From Fen-183 sp036504335 (GTDB lineage Bacteria > Acidobacteriota > Thermoanaerobaculia > UBA5066): a DNA stretch of 64,000 nucleotides. The stretch spans positions 124,001 to 188,000 of the forward strand of contig DASXVJ010000035.1 of the NCBI GenBank assembly GCA_036504335.1, given 5' to 3'. Position 1 is the stretch's first letter. The number at the start of each line of letters is the position of its first letter. Of this stretch, positions 51,199 to 60,079 are shown in pieces. The notes beneath the pieces are model-generated. The model ran no database searches, had not been told where the DNA came from, and was given only the letters and a program-made list of their open reading frames with translations. The translations under genes and the position numbers were made by a program.

Positions 51199-54100
51199 GC
51201 GTCGCCTGTTTCTTCACCGGTCCGAGGTACTTGTCCAGCCAGTCGAGGCTCTCGCGAATGAAATCCTTCAGAGGCGGCACGTGGCCCGAGTCGTAGAGAA
51301 GGTGCTTCTTGTCCTTCTCGGGCGACCCGAGGAGCCGCAGGAGCGGCAGCTGGGACGAGTCGACCGGGAAGATGTTGTCGTACCGGCCGTTGATCATCAG
51401 GACGGGAACCCTCACGCGGCTCGCGAAGTTGAGCGCATCCACCTCCGGAAGCGGGCGCTGAAACTTGAACCCTCCCACGAGCAGGACGGCGGCCTTGAAG
51501 CGGTCCTCGACGGCGAGGAGGACCGGTCCGACCGCACCGCCCCAGCTGAATCCGAGATAGGCGAGCCTCTCGGGGTCCACGTCCTTCCGCGTCTGCAGGT
51601 AGTCGATCGAGCGCCCAAGGTCCTTCGACCACGCGAGGACGTGGTCCCTGTAGAACGCCGTGGGCTCGGGGGAGCTCGTTTTCAGGCCGTCGCGCCGCTG
51701 GAGCGTCCCCTTGTAGACGGGGAACAGGACCGCGCGGCCGGCCTTCGGCAGGAAGTCGTAATACCTGTCAGCGCCCTGGAACTTGTCGGTGAAGACCACG
51801 TTCGAGCCCGGAAAGAGGACGACTGTCTGCCAGGGCGGCCGGGCGTTCCTCGGAAGAAAGAGATACGCGGTCACCCGTTCGTCGCCGTACGCGGCGTCGA
51901 AGCTCACGGTCTCCATCGTCCAGTCGTCCTTCGTCTCCGTCGCGTCGACGCGCGCGTTCAGGTCGCGCCTGTCGTACGCGTACAGGCCCTTGTAAGCGCG
52001 GAACGAGTCGTCCGACGCGGGCTTTTCCTTCGAGTAGTCGCGGAAGGCGCGCTCGATCCTGGCAGCCGCGGCGGGATTCTGGGTCGGCGGGATCCTGACG
52101 CAGCGAAAGCCGTAGTTCGGCCTGCGCTCCCAGGGTGACTGCGCGTCATCGTCGACGAACATGTAGACCGGCTCGCCGAAGCCCCCACCGAGGATGTATC
52201 TCTTCCCTCCGAGGTTCTCGTTCCAGCACCACTCCTTGACGTTGCCGGCCATGTCGAACGTGCCATGGCCGCCGAAAGCGCCCGCGCCCCCCGCGGGCAG
52301 CGTGCCCGCGCCCTGGAAGTTGCTGCCCGGCGCGACGAGGTAACTGAACGCCGTCTGCGCGGCCCAGTTCCAGTGGTAGATCGTGGGAAGGTTCTTTCCC
52401 GCGAACTCGGCATACGCCGCCGCCTCGTACCAGCTCACGCCGGCGACCGGGTGCTTCTCGAACCCCTTCGGAAAGCTGCCCACCTCCCACGTCGCGGGGC
52501 CGGGGCGGCCCGTCGTGTCGAGAAAGAGTGCGGCCGCCTCTTCCCACGGCAGCGTCCGCCCGCCCTTGACGAAGGGCTGCTTCCAGAACTCCCTTTTCTG
52601 GTAGCCGCCGGCGTCGACGAACTTCCGGTATTCCTCGTTCGTCACCTCGTTCCGGTCGATCATGTAGTCGTCAAGCTGAAGTTCCGGAAGGTGATCCAGG
52701 CCGGGGATCGAGAGGCCTGTCTTTCCGCCCGGAACCGACACCGGCACCATGCCGGCCGGGACGCTCCCTTCCGAAACGAGCCGGTAAGTGGTTTCGGAAA
52801 TTGTCGCCCTGCGGATGAACTCCAGCGCGGCGAAACCCGGCTTCGCGATCCGCCAGACGAATACGTCGACGGGCAGCCGGACCTTCTGGAGCGGAGTCCT
52901 CCCGACGCCTTCCCAGGCGCTCGAATCGGCCCGGTACGGCCGGATCGAGACGTCGGCGCCCGGAGGATCACCCAGGACCGAAATCTCCGCCGTCGCTCTC
53001 GTCCAGAGCTTCGCGAGGGTCGGATCCTTCGGGAGGATGGCGCGGGCCTCGCGAATCAACGCGGCCGCCTTCGTGAACTCCGCGGCGTCCACGAGGCGTG
53101 CGGCCTCGGGCGTGGCCTTTTCGAGGGCCCACCGCGCGCGCGAGGCGCGGTGCCAGAGCCAGCCGGCCATGGCGCAGGCCCCAACGAGCGCAATGGTGAC
53201 GGCGATGCGAGCGTTCCGCGTGAGCCCTCCGGGCCGCGCCGGGTTCGCCTGAATCTCAAGGGCTTTGAGGTCCGCGTGAACGTCTTCCGCTCGCGCGTAC
53301 CTCTTCGCGGGGTCCTTCTCGAGCAGCCTCCGGATGATCACCTTCAGCTTCTCGGGCGCCGGCGCGTCGCCGAAGTCACGCGGCTCGGCGTGCAGGATGG
53401 CGTCCGCCACGGCGACTGTCGTGCTCCCCTGAAACGGCAGGCGTCCCGTGACCATCTCGTAGAGCACGACGCCGAACGAGAAGAGGTCGCTCCGGACGTC
53501 GACGGTTTTCCCGAGGAGCTGCTCGGGCGACATGTACGAGAGCGTGCCCAGCGTCGTCCCCTCGCGCGTCAGCTCCGGACCGGCGCCGGCCGCGGACCCG
53601 CTCTCGAGGCGCTTCGCGAGGCCGAAGTCGAGGACCTTCACCTGGCCACGGGACGTCAGCATGATGTTCCCGCTCTTGACGTCGCGGTGGAGGATGCCCG
53701 CACGGTGCGCCTCGGCGAGCGCATCGGCGATCTGCACGCCGATCGCAATCGCCTCGCCCACGGGAAGCGGGCCCTTCGCGAGCGCGGCATGGAGCGTCTT
53801 TCCCTCGACCAGCTCCATGACGAGGACGTGCCGCGCGGACGAGGACGGCGAGGAACCGGGGATCTCCTCGAATGAGTAGAGGGTGGCGATCCCCGGATGG
53901 TTCAGCGTGGCCAGAAGGTGCGCCTCCCGCTCGAACCGGAGCCTTCTCTCTTCACCTTCTAAGAAATCCTCCGGCAGTACCTTCAGCGCAACCGTCCGCC
54001 CGAGGCGCGAGTCCTTGGCCCGGTAGACCTCCCCGAATCCTCCCGCTCCGATCCGCTCGAGCACCTCGAAATGACCCAGGGTCCTCCCGCTGATCGACGA

Positions 54101-54211
54101 CGAAGAGGGACGCGGGGCGCTCCCGGGCGGGACGGCAGCCGTCAGATCCCGGGAAGGATCGGAGCTCCCGCCGGCGCCTTGCCCTTTGGCCGGGCCATCC
54201 GATTCGGACAT
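51173..54211 (-). CDS. Ser/Thr kinase fused to formylglycine-enzyme-like and alpha/beta-hydrolase domains
   Basis: The 1012 residues form a kinase domain (about 46-310; GAGGFGEVY, Lys77, HRDVKSGN, DFGLAKR), a transmembrane helix (336-354), a PEGA-like stretch (GDPPGADVSIRPY), a formylglycine-generating-enzyme/sulfatase-modifying-like domain (about 485-740; YMIDRNEVTNEEYRKFVDAGG ... GGGFGEPVYM ... PNYGFRCVR), and an alpha/beta hydrolase (about 770-1000; nucleophile Ser in GFSWGGAVGP, then NGRYDNIFP and SGHVPP). Cytoplasmic phosphorylation is thus joined to periplasmic enzymatic or sensor domains. The start is uncertain: the ATG at 54211 has GGAG touching it, and upstream in-frame starts overlap the divergent gene. 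Confidence 0.8.
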   Translation of the reverse strand: MSESDGPAKGQGAGGSSDPSRDLTAAVPPGSAPRPSSSSISGRTLGHFEVLERIGAGGFGEVYRAKDSRLGRTVALKVLPEDFLEGEERRLRFEREAHLLATLNHPGIATLYSFEEIPGSSPSSSARHVLVMELVEGKTLHAALAKGPLPVGEAIAIGVQIADALAEAHRAGILHRDVKSGNIMLTSRGQVKVLDFGLAKRLESGSAAGAGPELTREGTTLGTLSYMSPEQLLGKTVDVRSDLFSFGVVLYEMVTGRLPFQGSTTVAVADAILHAEPRDFGDAPAPEKLKVIIRRLLEKDPAKRYARAEDVHADLKALEIQANPARPGGLTRNARIAVTIALVGACAMAGWLWHRASRARWALEKATPEAARLVDAAEFTKAAALIREARAILPKDPTLAKLWTRATAEISVLGDPPGADVSIRPYRADSSAWEGVGRTPLQKVRLPVDVFVWRIAKPGFAALEFIRRATISETTYRLVSEGSVPAGMVPVSVPGGKTGLSIPGLDHLPELQLDDYMIDRNEVTNEEYRKFVDAGGYQKREFWKQPFVKGGRTLPWEEAAALFLDTTGRPGPATWEVGSFPKGFEKHPVAGVSWYEAAAYAEFAGKNLPTIYHWNWAAQTAFSYLVAPGSNFQGAGTLPAGGAGAFGGHGTFDMAGNVKEWCWNENLGGKRYILGGGFGEPVYMFVDDDAQSPWERRPNYGFRCVRIPPTQNPAAAARIERAFRDYSKEKPASDDSFRAYKGLYAYDRRDLNARVDATETKDDWTMETVSFDAAYGDERVTAYLFLPRNARPPWQTVVLFPGSNVVFTDKFQGADRYYDFLPKAGRAVLFPVYKGTLQRRDGLKTSSPEPTAFYRDHVLAWSKDLGRSIDYLQTRKDVDPERLAYLGFSWGGAVGPVLLAVEDRFKAAVLLVGGFKFQRPLPEVDALNFASRVRVPVLMINGRYDNIFPVDSSQLPLLRLLGSPEKDKKHLLYDSGHVPPLKDFIRESLDWLDKYLGPVKKQATPSPGSASG

Positions 54212-54248
54212 CTCCGGAGAGCATAGACCCGGCGGTACACTCGCCCCC

Positions 54249-55766
54249 ATGCCGATGAACAGACGCGACCTCCTCGGCGCGGCCGCCGCCACCGCTGCCG
54301 TGTCCTCCCTCCCCCGCTTTGCCTTTGGCGCCCAAGGCACCGACGACCGCGCGAAGGTCTACGCCGAGATCGACAAGCGCCACGGCGAGGCCGTCGCGCG
54401 CCTGCAGGACTGGGTGAGGAACCCGACGATCGCCGCCGAGGGCCGCGGCATCGAGACCGGCGTCGCCCAGATGATGTCGCTCGCCAAAGACGCGGGCTTC
54501 CAGACCGCCGTCAGGATGCCGACGTCCGGCGTCCCCGGCGTCTTCGCGACGCTCGACGCGGGCGCGCCGAAGACGGTCGGCCTCTACTTCATGTACGACG
54601 TCAAGCAGGCCGACGCCGCCGAGTGGACGACCGGCAAGCCGTTCGACGCCTCCCTCGTCGACAAGCCCGGCTTCGGCAAGGTCCTCGTCGGCCGAGGCGC
54701 CGTGAACCAGAAGGGCCCCGAGGCCGCGTTCCTCGCCGCGCTCCACGCCTTCAAGGGCGCGGGCGTCAAGCTCCCGGTCAACCTCGTCCTCGTCGCCGAG
54801 GGCGAGGAGGAGATCGGCTCGCCGCACATCCCCGAGATCGTGCGCAAGCCCGAGGTCCTCGCGGCGCTCGGGAAGACGGTCGGCGTCTTCATGCCGGGCG
54901 CGGGCCAGGACCCCGACGGCTCCGTGACCGTCTCCCTCGGTGCCAAGGGCGTCGTCGAGATGGAGCTGATCTCGAGCGGCGCGAAGTGGGGCCGAGGCCC
55001 GTCGAAGGACGTCCATTCCGCGAACCGCGCGCGCCTCGACAGCCCCGCGTTCCACCTCGTGCAGGCGCTCGCGACGCTCGTGAACGAAGGCGGCGACCCC
55101 GCGATCGACGGCCTCACGACCGCCGCCAGGCCCCCGAACGCCGCGCAGAAGGCGCTGCTCGACGAGGCCGCGAAGCGCCTCGACGAGGCGACGGCGAAGA
55201 GGATGCTCGGCGCCACGCGCTGGATCCACGACGCGTCCTGGCGCGAGTCGCTCGAGCGGCTCTGCTTCTCGCCGACCGTGAACATCGAGGGTCTCGTCGG
55301 CGGCTACACGGGCCCCGGTGGCAAGACGATGCTCCCGAACAAGGCCGTCGCGAAGCTCGACCTGCGCCTCGTCCCCGACATGACCTTCGACGGCGCCGTC
55401 GCGGCCGTGAAGGCGCACCTCGCCAAGAGGGGCTTCGGCGACATCGAGGTGAAGGTCTCGGGTGGCTACGACCCGACGGACACCCCTGCCGACACGCCGC
55501 TCATCCGCGCTCAGCTCTCGACATACAAGAAGGCCGGCCTCGACCCGCTCCTCGTCGTGCGCAACGCGGGCTCGTACCCCGGCTACGTCTTCACGGGCCC
55601 GCCGCTCAAGCTCGCCTCCGGCCACCACGGCCTCGGCCACGGCAGCGGCGCGCACGCGCCGGACGAGTACTTCGTGATCGAGTCGACGAACCCGAAGGTC
55701 TCGGGCTTCGACGGCGCGGCGCGCTCGTACGTCGACTACCTCTACGAGCTGGCCCAGGTCCGCTGA
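54249..55766 (+). CDS. M20-family peptidase-like protein, Tat-exported, altered metal site
   Basis: The 505-residue protein has a twin-arginine signal (MPMNRRDLLGAAAATAAVSS) and the M20 fold. The first metal motif reads YFMYDVKQAD with Met115 where His is usual, and the second reads GRGAVNQKGPEA with Asn153 in place of the bridging Asp. The catalytic Glu is kept (AEGEEEIGSP), as is a C-terminal His (GHHGLGHGSGAHAPDEYF). Peptidase activity with two metals is doubtful; it could be a one-metal hydrolase or a binding protein. It is divergent from the kinase fusion gene. Confidence 0.8.
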   Translation: MPMNRRDLLGAAAATAAVSSLPRFAFGAQGTDDRAKVYAEIDKRHGEAVARLQDWVRNPTIAAEGRGIETGVAQMMSLAKDAGFQTAVRMPTSGVPGVFATLDAGAPKTVGLYFMYDVKQADAAEWTTGKPFDASLVDKPGFGKVLVGRGAVNQKGPEAAFLAALHAFKGAGVKLPVNLVLVAEGEEEIGSPHIPEIVRKPEVLAALGKTVGVFMPGAGQDPDGSVTVSLGAKGVVEMELISSGAKWGRGPSKDVHSANRARLDSPAFHLVQALATLVNEGGDPAIDGLTTAARPPNAAQKALLDEAAKRLDEATAKRMLGATRWIHDASWRESLERLCFSPTVNIEGLVGGYTGPGGKTMLPNKAVAKLDLRLVPDMTFDGAVAAVKAHLAKRGFGDIEVKVSGGYDPTDTPADTPLIRAQLSTYKKAGLDPLLVVRNAGSYPGYVFTGPPLKLASGHHGLGHGSGAHAPDEYFVIESTNPKVSGFDGAARSYVDYLYELAQVR

Positions 55767-57151
55767 GCCGGGGCCGACCCCGGGTCGAGGGCGAGCGCGA
55801 GGAGCGCGAAGAGCGGCAGCCCCATCTGGATGAGGAACCGGTCCCACGTCGTCCGGGCGAGCTCACCGGCCGGCCACACGGAAAGGGCGTACGCCGCCGC
55901 GTAGAACGCGAGCGCGCCCGCGAGCGCGACGGCGAGCGGGACCGTCGCGAGCCGGCCGAGCCGCCGCGCGCCGAGGACGAGGCCGAGCGGCACGAGGAGC
56001 CACGTGAATCCCCACTCCCTGCGGTCCGCCATCGCCTGAATGCACGCGCGCGACGCCTGCGGAAGGCGCGCGGCGGCTCCCTTCGCGAGGGCCGCGATGC
56101 CGAACGCCGCGACCTGGCCCTCGTCGTAACGCGCGGGGATCCCCGAGCGCCACGAGACGAGGAGAAGCGTCGCCCCTGCGGCGAGACCCGCCGCTGCGAG
56201 AAGCGGAACGCGGAACGCGGCGAGCCGCCGTCCCGCGACGGCCCACGCGAGCGCGGCGGCAAGCGCGACGGCCGCGAGTGGCAGGCCTTCACTCTTCGTC
56301 AGGACGGCCGCTCCCAGCAGGAGACCCGAGGCCAGGCCCTCGCCGAGACCCGCCCCTTCGGAGGTCAGGAGAAGCAGTCCGCCTCCCCAGAAACACGCCA
56401 GCGGAAGGTCGCTGTACGTTCCCGCCGCCCCGCCGTGCAGCGAGAACGCGAGGTACGGCGCGCACGCCGCGGCGAGCGCGGCTGCACCTGCCGCGAGGCG
56501 GCCGGCGCGCGCGGAGGCCGCGTCGAAGAGGACGAGCAGGAACGCCGGCCAGAAGAGCGCGTACAGCGGACGGACGAAGCGGTCGTCCCATGGCGCGTCG
56601 ACGATTTCCTGCGCGGCCGTTTGCAGGACCGGCATCAGGACCGGGTAGCGCGGATGGATGACCCACGCCGAGGCCTCGCGCAGGGCGGGCGCGTCCACCG
56701 TCCGCGCGCCCCGGATGAAGCGCGCCTGCGCAACCCACGTCATCTTGCCGTCCCAGTCGGAAACGGGCACAGCGAGGCCGTTCGCGACGAGGCTCGCCGT
56801 GACGAAGATGCCGAATACGAAGAGAAGAGAGAGAAGAATTCCTTCGAATGGCTTAAGAGGCGCTCTGTCTGACCGCTTGGGCGTGGCAGACGAGAGGCGG
56901 CGGAAGAGCGCCGCGGCTGCGGGGAGGAGAAGGATCGGCAGGAGGACGCCGCGGCGGAGCGGAAGGTGCAGGACATGCGAGGCGGCGTAGGCGGCGCCGC
57001 CCAGCCACGCGCAGCCGAGGAGCCAGGCCCAGCCGAGCCTTCCGAGGAACGGGCGCGCGCGCAGGAGCGGGATGAGATCGGTCAGCGCGAGACCGCTCGC
57101 CGCGACGATCGCCACGGCGGCGAGGCTGGCCGCGGCGGGTGCGCCGCTCAC
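55742..57151 (-). CDS. Polytopic membrane protein, GT-C-like, set A third gene
   Basis: The 469-residue protein has about ten transmembrane helices and a conserved loop DWDGKMTWVAQARFIRGART, followed by a P-rich segment HPRYPVLMPVLQTAAQE. It is clearly paralogous to the protein starting at 62883, and both resemble GT-C/ArnT-type lipid-linked sugar transferases with an Asp in the first large loop. GTG start overlaps the stop of the preceding gene (GTGA). The 3' end overlaps the M20 gene by 25 nt. Confidence 0.7.
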   Translation of the reverse strand: MSGAPAAASLAAVAIVAASGLALTDLIPLLRARPFLGRLGWAWLLGCAWLGGAAYAASHVLHLPLRRGVLLPILLLPAAAALFRRLSSATPKRSDRAPLKPFEGILLSLLFVFGIFVTASLVANGLAVPVSDWDGKMTWVAQARFIRGARTVDAPALREASAWVIHPRYPVLMPVLQTAAQEIVDAPWDDRFVRPLYALFWPAFLLVLFDAASARAGRLAAGAAALAAACAPYLAFSLHGGAAGTYSDLPLACFWGGGLLLLTSEGAGLGEGLASGLLLGAAVLTKSEGLPLAAVALAAALAWAVAGRRLAAFRVPLLAAAGLAAGATLLLVSWRSGIPARYDEGQVAAFGIAALAKGAAARLPQASRACIQAMADRREWGFTWLLVPLGLVLGARRLGRLATVPLAVALAGALAFYAAAYALSVWPAGELARTTWDRFLIQMGLPLFALLALALDPGSAPAQRTWASS

Positions 57152-57939
57152 TTCGCCACCGTGAACGTCCACGGCCCGACGCGGCGGTGCCGGCCGCCGT
57201 CGACGACGAGAGCCGCCGCCACGCAGTGCCGGCCCGGAGCAAGCGCGCCCGCGTCGAACGCCGTGCGCCAGCCCGCGCGGCTGCAGTCGCCTATGCCGGG
57301 GACAGCCGCCTGCACGTCCGGACGCGGGAAACGCTCGATGCGCGCGGCGTCCACCTCGTCGCCGTCCAGCCACACGCGGATGGCCGCGCAGGGACCCCTC
57401 CCCTTCTCCTGACACCAGCCCGTCACGACGACGCGCCCCGCGACCGTCGCGTCCTCGGCGGGCGCGTCGATCCAGCCCGGGACGTCCACCTGCGGGCCCG
57501 AGAGGCCGGACCACAGCGACTTGAGGAGCGTGCGCGTCTCCGCGATCCGGACGCTGCCGTCGGCCTCGATCACGACGGCGTTTTCGGGAACGCTCTTCGG
57601 CGGGCGCTCGAAGAACCACGCCCCGCACGTCTCCGGTCGCAAAGCCACCGGGACGCGCGGCGCGAGATCGCACCGCACCCAGTTCTGGTCGGGCCGCCCC
57701 TTGCCGCCGTTCGCGATCGCGTACGACCCGCCCTCGGGAACGAGAGCCCGCACCTCGTCGAGCACGTTCGCGTACGCGTCCCCGCGCAGCTCCCGGCGCG
57801 CGGCGTCCTCTCCGCGCGCGAGCCCCTTCGGGCTCTCCGCGAGCCACTCCCGGGCCGTCCGCACCTGCGCGGGCGCCGTCGCCAGCGCGAGGGCGGCGAC
57901 GAGGGCCGCGGGCGCGGCGGCGAGAACACGCCGCGTCAC
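57148..57939 (-). CDS. Exported/anchored protein with RPDV C-terminal module, set A second gene
   Basis: The 263-residue protein has one N-terminal hydrophobic segment (LAAAPAALVAALALATAPA), a middle part YAIANGGKGRPDQNWVRCDL similar to the protein at 62452-62886, and a C-terminal module (VVVTGWCQEKGRGPCAAIRV ... RFPRPDVQAAVPGIGDCSRA). The module also ends the proteins at 57936-60029 and 60080-62455. GTG start overlaps the upstream stop. Function unknown; probably accessory to the flanking membrane proteins. Confidence 0.65.
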   Translation of the reverse strand: MTRRVLAAAPAALVAALALATAPAQVRTAREWLAESPKGLARGEDAARRELRGDAYANVLDEVRALVPEGGSYAIANGGKGRPDQNWVRCDLAPRVPVALRPETCGAWFFERPPKSVPENAVVIEADGSVRIAETRTLLKSLWSGLSGPQVDVPGWIDAPAEDATVAGRVVVTGWCQEKGRGPCAAIRVWLDGDEVDAARIERFPRPDVQAAVPGIGDCSRAGWRTAFDAGALAPGRHCVAAALVVDGGRHRRVGPWTFTVAK

Positions 57940-60029
57940 TTCGCCCCGTCCGGCGCCACGATCTCGATCTCGCGCGGCGGGTAGACGCGGCGCCGGTCGC
58001 CCGCCTGAAACGTGACCGTCAGGACGTGCCGGCCCGGCCCGACGTGCGGCGCGAGAACGGCCTCCCAGCCGGCCTCCCGCGCGTCGCCGATCGCCGGGAT
58101 GACCGCCGCGACGTCGGGCCGCGGCGCCCGGGTGACCGCCGCTTCCACGATGCGCAGCCCGTCGAGCCGGAACTCCACGGGGTCCACGCGCCCGCCGCCC
58201 CGTTCCTGACACCAGCCGCGGGCGTGGAACGGCAGCGCCACCCGGGCCCCCTCCGCCGGCTCGTCGAGCCCGGCCGGGATCGCGTCGTCGACACGGAACG
58301 CCGGGCGCTCCACGTCGTGAGCCGCGATCCGGAACCCGTCGAGGATCGCGCGACCATTGAGAGACGAGACGGCGAACAGCTCCTCCGCGGCGTCCGGCGT
58401 CGCAGAGAACGAGAACCGCTCGTCGCGCCCGGCGACGAGCGCCGCGTGGCGGCGGCCCGCCGGACTTCGAATTTCGATCTCCGCACCCTCGCCCTCCGCC
58501 GTCGCGGTGAACGCCACCTCCGCGGGCGTCGCCGCGCGGACGGAGAGCGCCGATCCCGGCGGCAGCTCGACCCTCCCGTGCAACTGCCAGCCGGGCCGCG
58601 ACACGGCCGGCGCAAAGACGCCTGCTCCCGCCTTCCCCTCGAAGATCTCGACGAGCAGGTACCGGCCGCGCGAGATGTGGACGAGGCGAGGGTCGTCGAA
58701 CGTGAAGACGCGCTGCGGCACGACGCCGAACGGGCGGTCGTCGGCGCCGACGAGGACTCCTCCCGGCGTGATCCGCAGCGGAACGAGCTCGTCGACGACA
58801 TGGGCCCGGTAGGCGAAGTACTCGTCGGCATGCGCGCGCAGCGGCTCGGTCACGTAGACGTCGCCCGGCGCGACGCCCGCGGCGCGGACGGCCTCCATCG
58901 CCGCAACGGACGGGCTCGGCTTCGACGCGACCTCGGCGACCGCGGGCGCCCCGAACGCGGCGAACGCGGCGAGGACGAGCACGCCCGCCGCGGGCGCGGC
59001 GATCCGGCCGAATCGGGCCCGTTCCATTCTCTCGAGCGCGAACGCGGCGAGCGCGCAGGGCGCCGCCCAGAACGCGAGGACGTACCGCGGCGCCGACTCG
59101 ACCGACAGGACGCCGAGGGTGAGGAGCGTGACCGGGACGAAGACGAGGAAGATCATCCCCGCCTTCTTCCGCTCGAGCGCGGCACCCGCGAGTCCGAGCA
59201 GCAGGAACGTCCCGGCGAGCTTCCCGTGTCCGACCGGGTCCAGCCACCAGCGCTTCCAGAAGGGCGCCTGCATCACGTCGCGCACCTTCGGGCTGTCGAA
59301 CTGCGTCACGTACTTCATCTGCTCGTCGAGGCGGTTCTTCCACACGCCGAATCCGCCCGAGCCGCGGAAGACCGGGATCCAGATCGCCGCGGAGAGAAGG
59401 ACGCCCGCGGCCGCGGCGAGGACGAGAGGCTTCACGCTTCGCTCGCGCCGGAAGACGAGAACGGCTGCGACGCCCGCGGCGGGCAGGAGCGCGAGGCCGA
59501 CCTGCGGGCGGACGCCCGCCGCGAGCGCCGTGAACGCCGCGGCCCAGACGAGGGCGTGGCGGCCCTTCCCCGAGATCGCGCGGACGAGGAACACCGCGGC
59601 GAAGAGGCCCGCGGCGGCGCCCGGGCCGTCCGACAGCGGCCGCACCCCGTGCAGCCACACCGACGGCGTGAGCGCATAGAGGAGCGCGCCGACGAGCGCC
59701 CAGGCGCGACGCGAGCCGAGCTCGCGGAGGAGCAGGTACAGCGCGAGAACCGAGAGGTACCCGCCGATCGCGCCCGCGAGCGCCGTCGCGCGGAACGGCG
59801 GGACGCCCAGCGACCGGATCCCCTGCCCGAGCCGGATGAAGACCGGGTAGCCCGGCGCGTGCGGGTGGTTGACGCGGACGTCGAGGCCGTCGCGCACGCC
59901 CTCCGTGAAGAGAACCTCGTCCCACTCCCACGGGTCGGGCGCGAGCGTCGCGAGGCGCAGGAGCGCGAGGACGGCGAACGCGGCGACGACGAGGATCCGC
60001 TCGCGGCGGGACGCGGGGCTCACGGTCAT
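57936..60029 (-). CDS. GT39-like glycosyltransferase with C-terminal RPDV module, set A first gene
   Basis: The 697-residue protein has about ten transmembrane helices, the GT-C acidic motif DPWEWDEVLFTEGVRDG near residue 32, NHPHAPGYPVF, and LSDGPGAAAGL. The last 200 residues are soluble and end in the RPDV module (FHARGWCQERGGGRVDP ... APRPDVAAVIPAIGDAREAG). Such enzymes move sugars from polyprenyl-phosphate to protein or glycan acceptors on the outer face of the inner membrane. It heads a three-gene minus-strand operon. Confidence 0.75.
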   Translation of the reverse strand: MTVSPASRRERILVVAAFAVLALLRLATLAPDPWEWDEVLFTEGVRDGLDVRVNHPHAPGYPVFIRLGQGIRSLGVPPFRATALAGAIGGYLSVLALYLLLRELGSRRAWALVGALLYALTPSVWLHGVRPLSDGPGAAAGLFAAVFLVRAISGKGRHALVWAAAFTALAAGVRPQVGLALLPAAGVAAVLVFRRERSVKPLVLAAAAGVLLSAAIWIPVFRGSGGFGVWKNRLDEQMKYVTQFDSPKVRDVMQAPFWKRWWLDPVGHGKLAGTFLLLGLAGAALERKKAGMIFLVFVPVTLLTLGVLSVESAPRYVLAFWAAPCALAAFALERMERARFGRIAAPAAGVLVLAAFAAFGAPAVAEVASKPSPSVAAMEAVRAAGVAPGDVYVTEPLRAHADEYFAYRAHVVDELVPLRITPGGVLVGADDRPFGVVPQRVFTFDDPRLVHISRGRYLLVEIFEGKAGAGVFAPAVSRPGWQLHGRVELPPGSALSVRAATPAEVAFTATAEGEGAEIEIRSPAGRRHAALVAGRDERFSFSATPDAAEELFAVSSLNGRAILDGFRIAAHDVERPAFRVDDAIPAGLDEPAEGARVALPFHARGWCQERGGGRVDPVEFRLDGLRIVEAAVTRAPRPDVAAVIPAIGDAREAGWEAVLAPHVGPGRHVLTVTFQAGDRRRVYPPREIEIVAPDGAK

Positions 60030-60079
60030 GAGGACCCCGAGAGCATACGCATTCGGCCTCCCGCCGATATCATCCGTCC

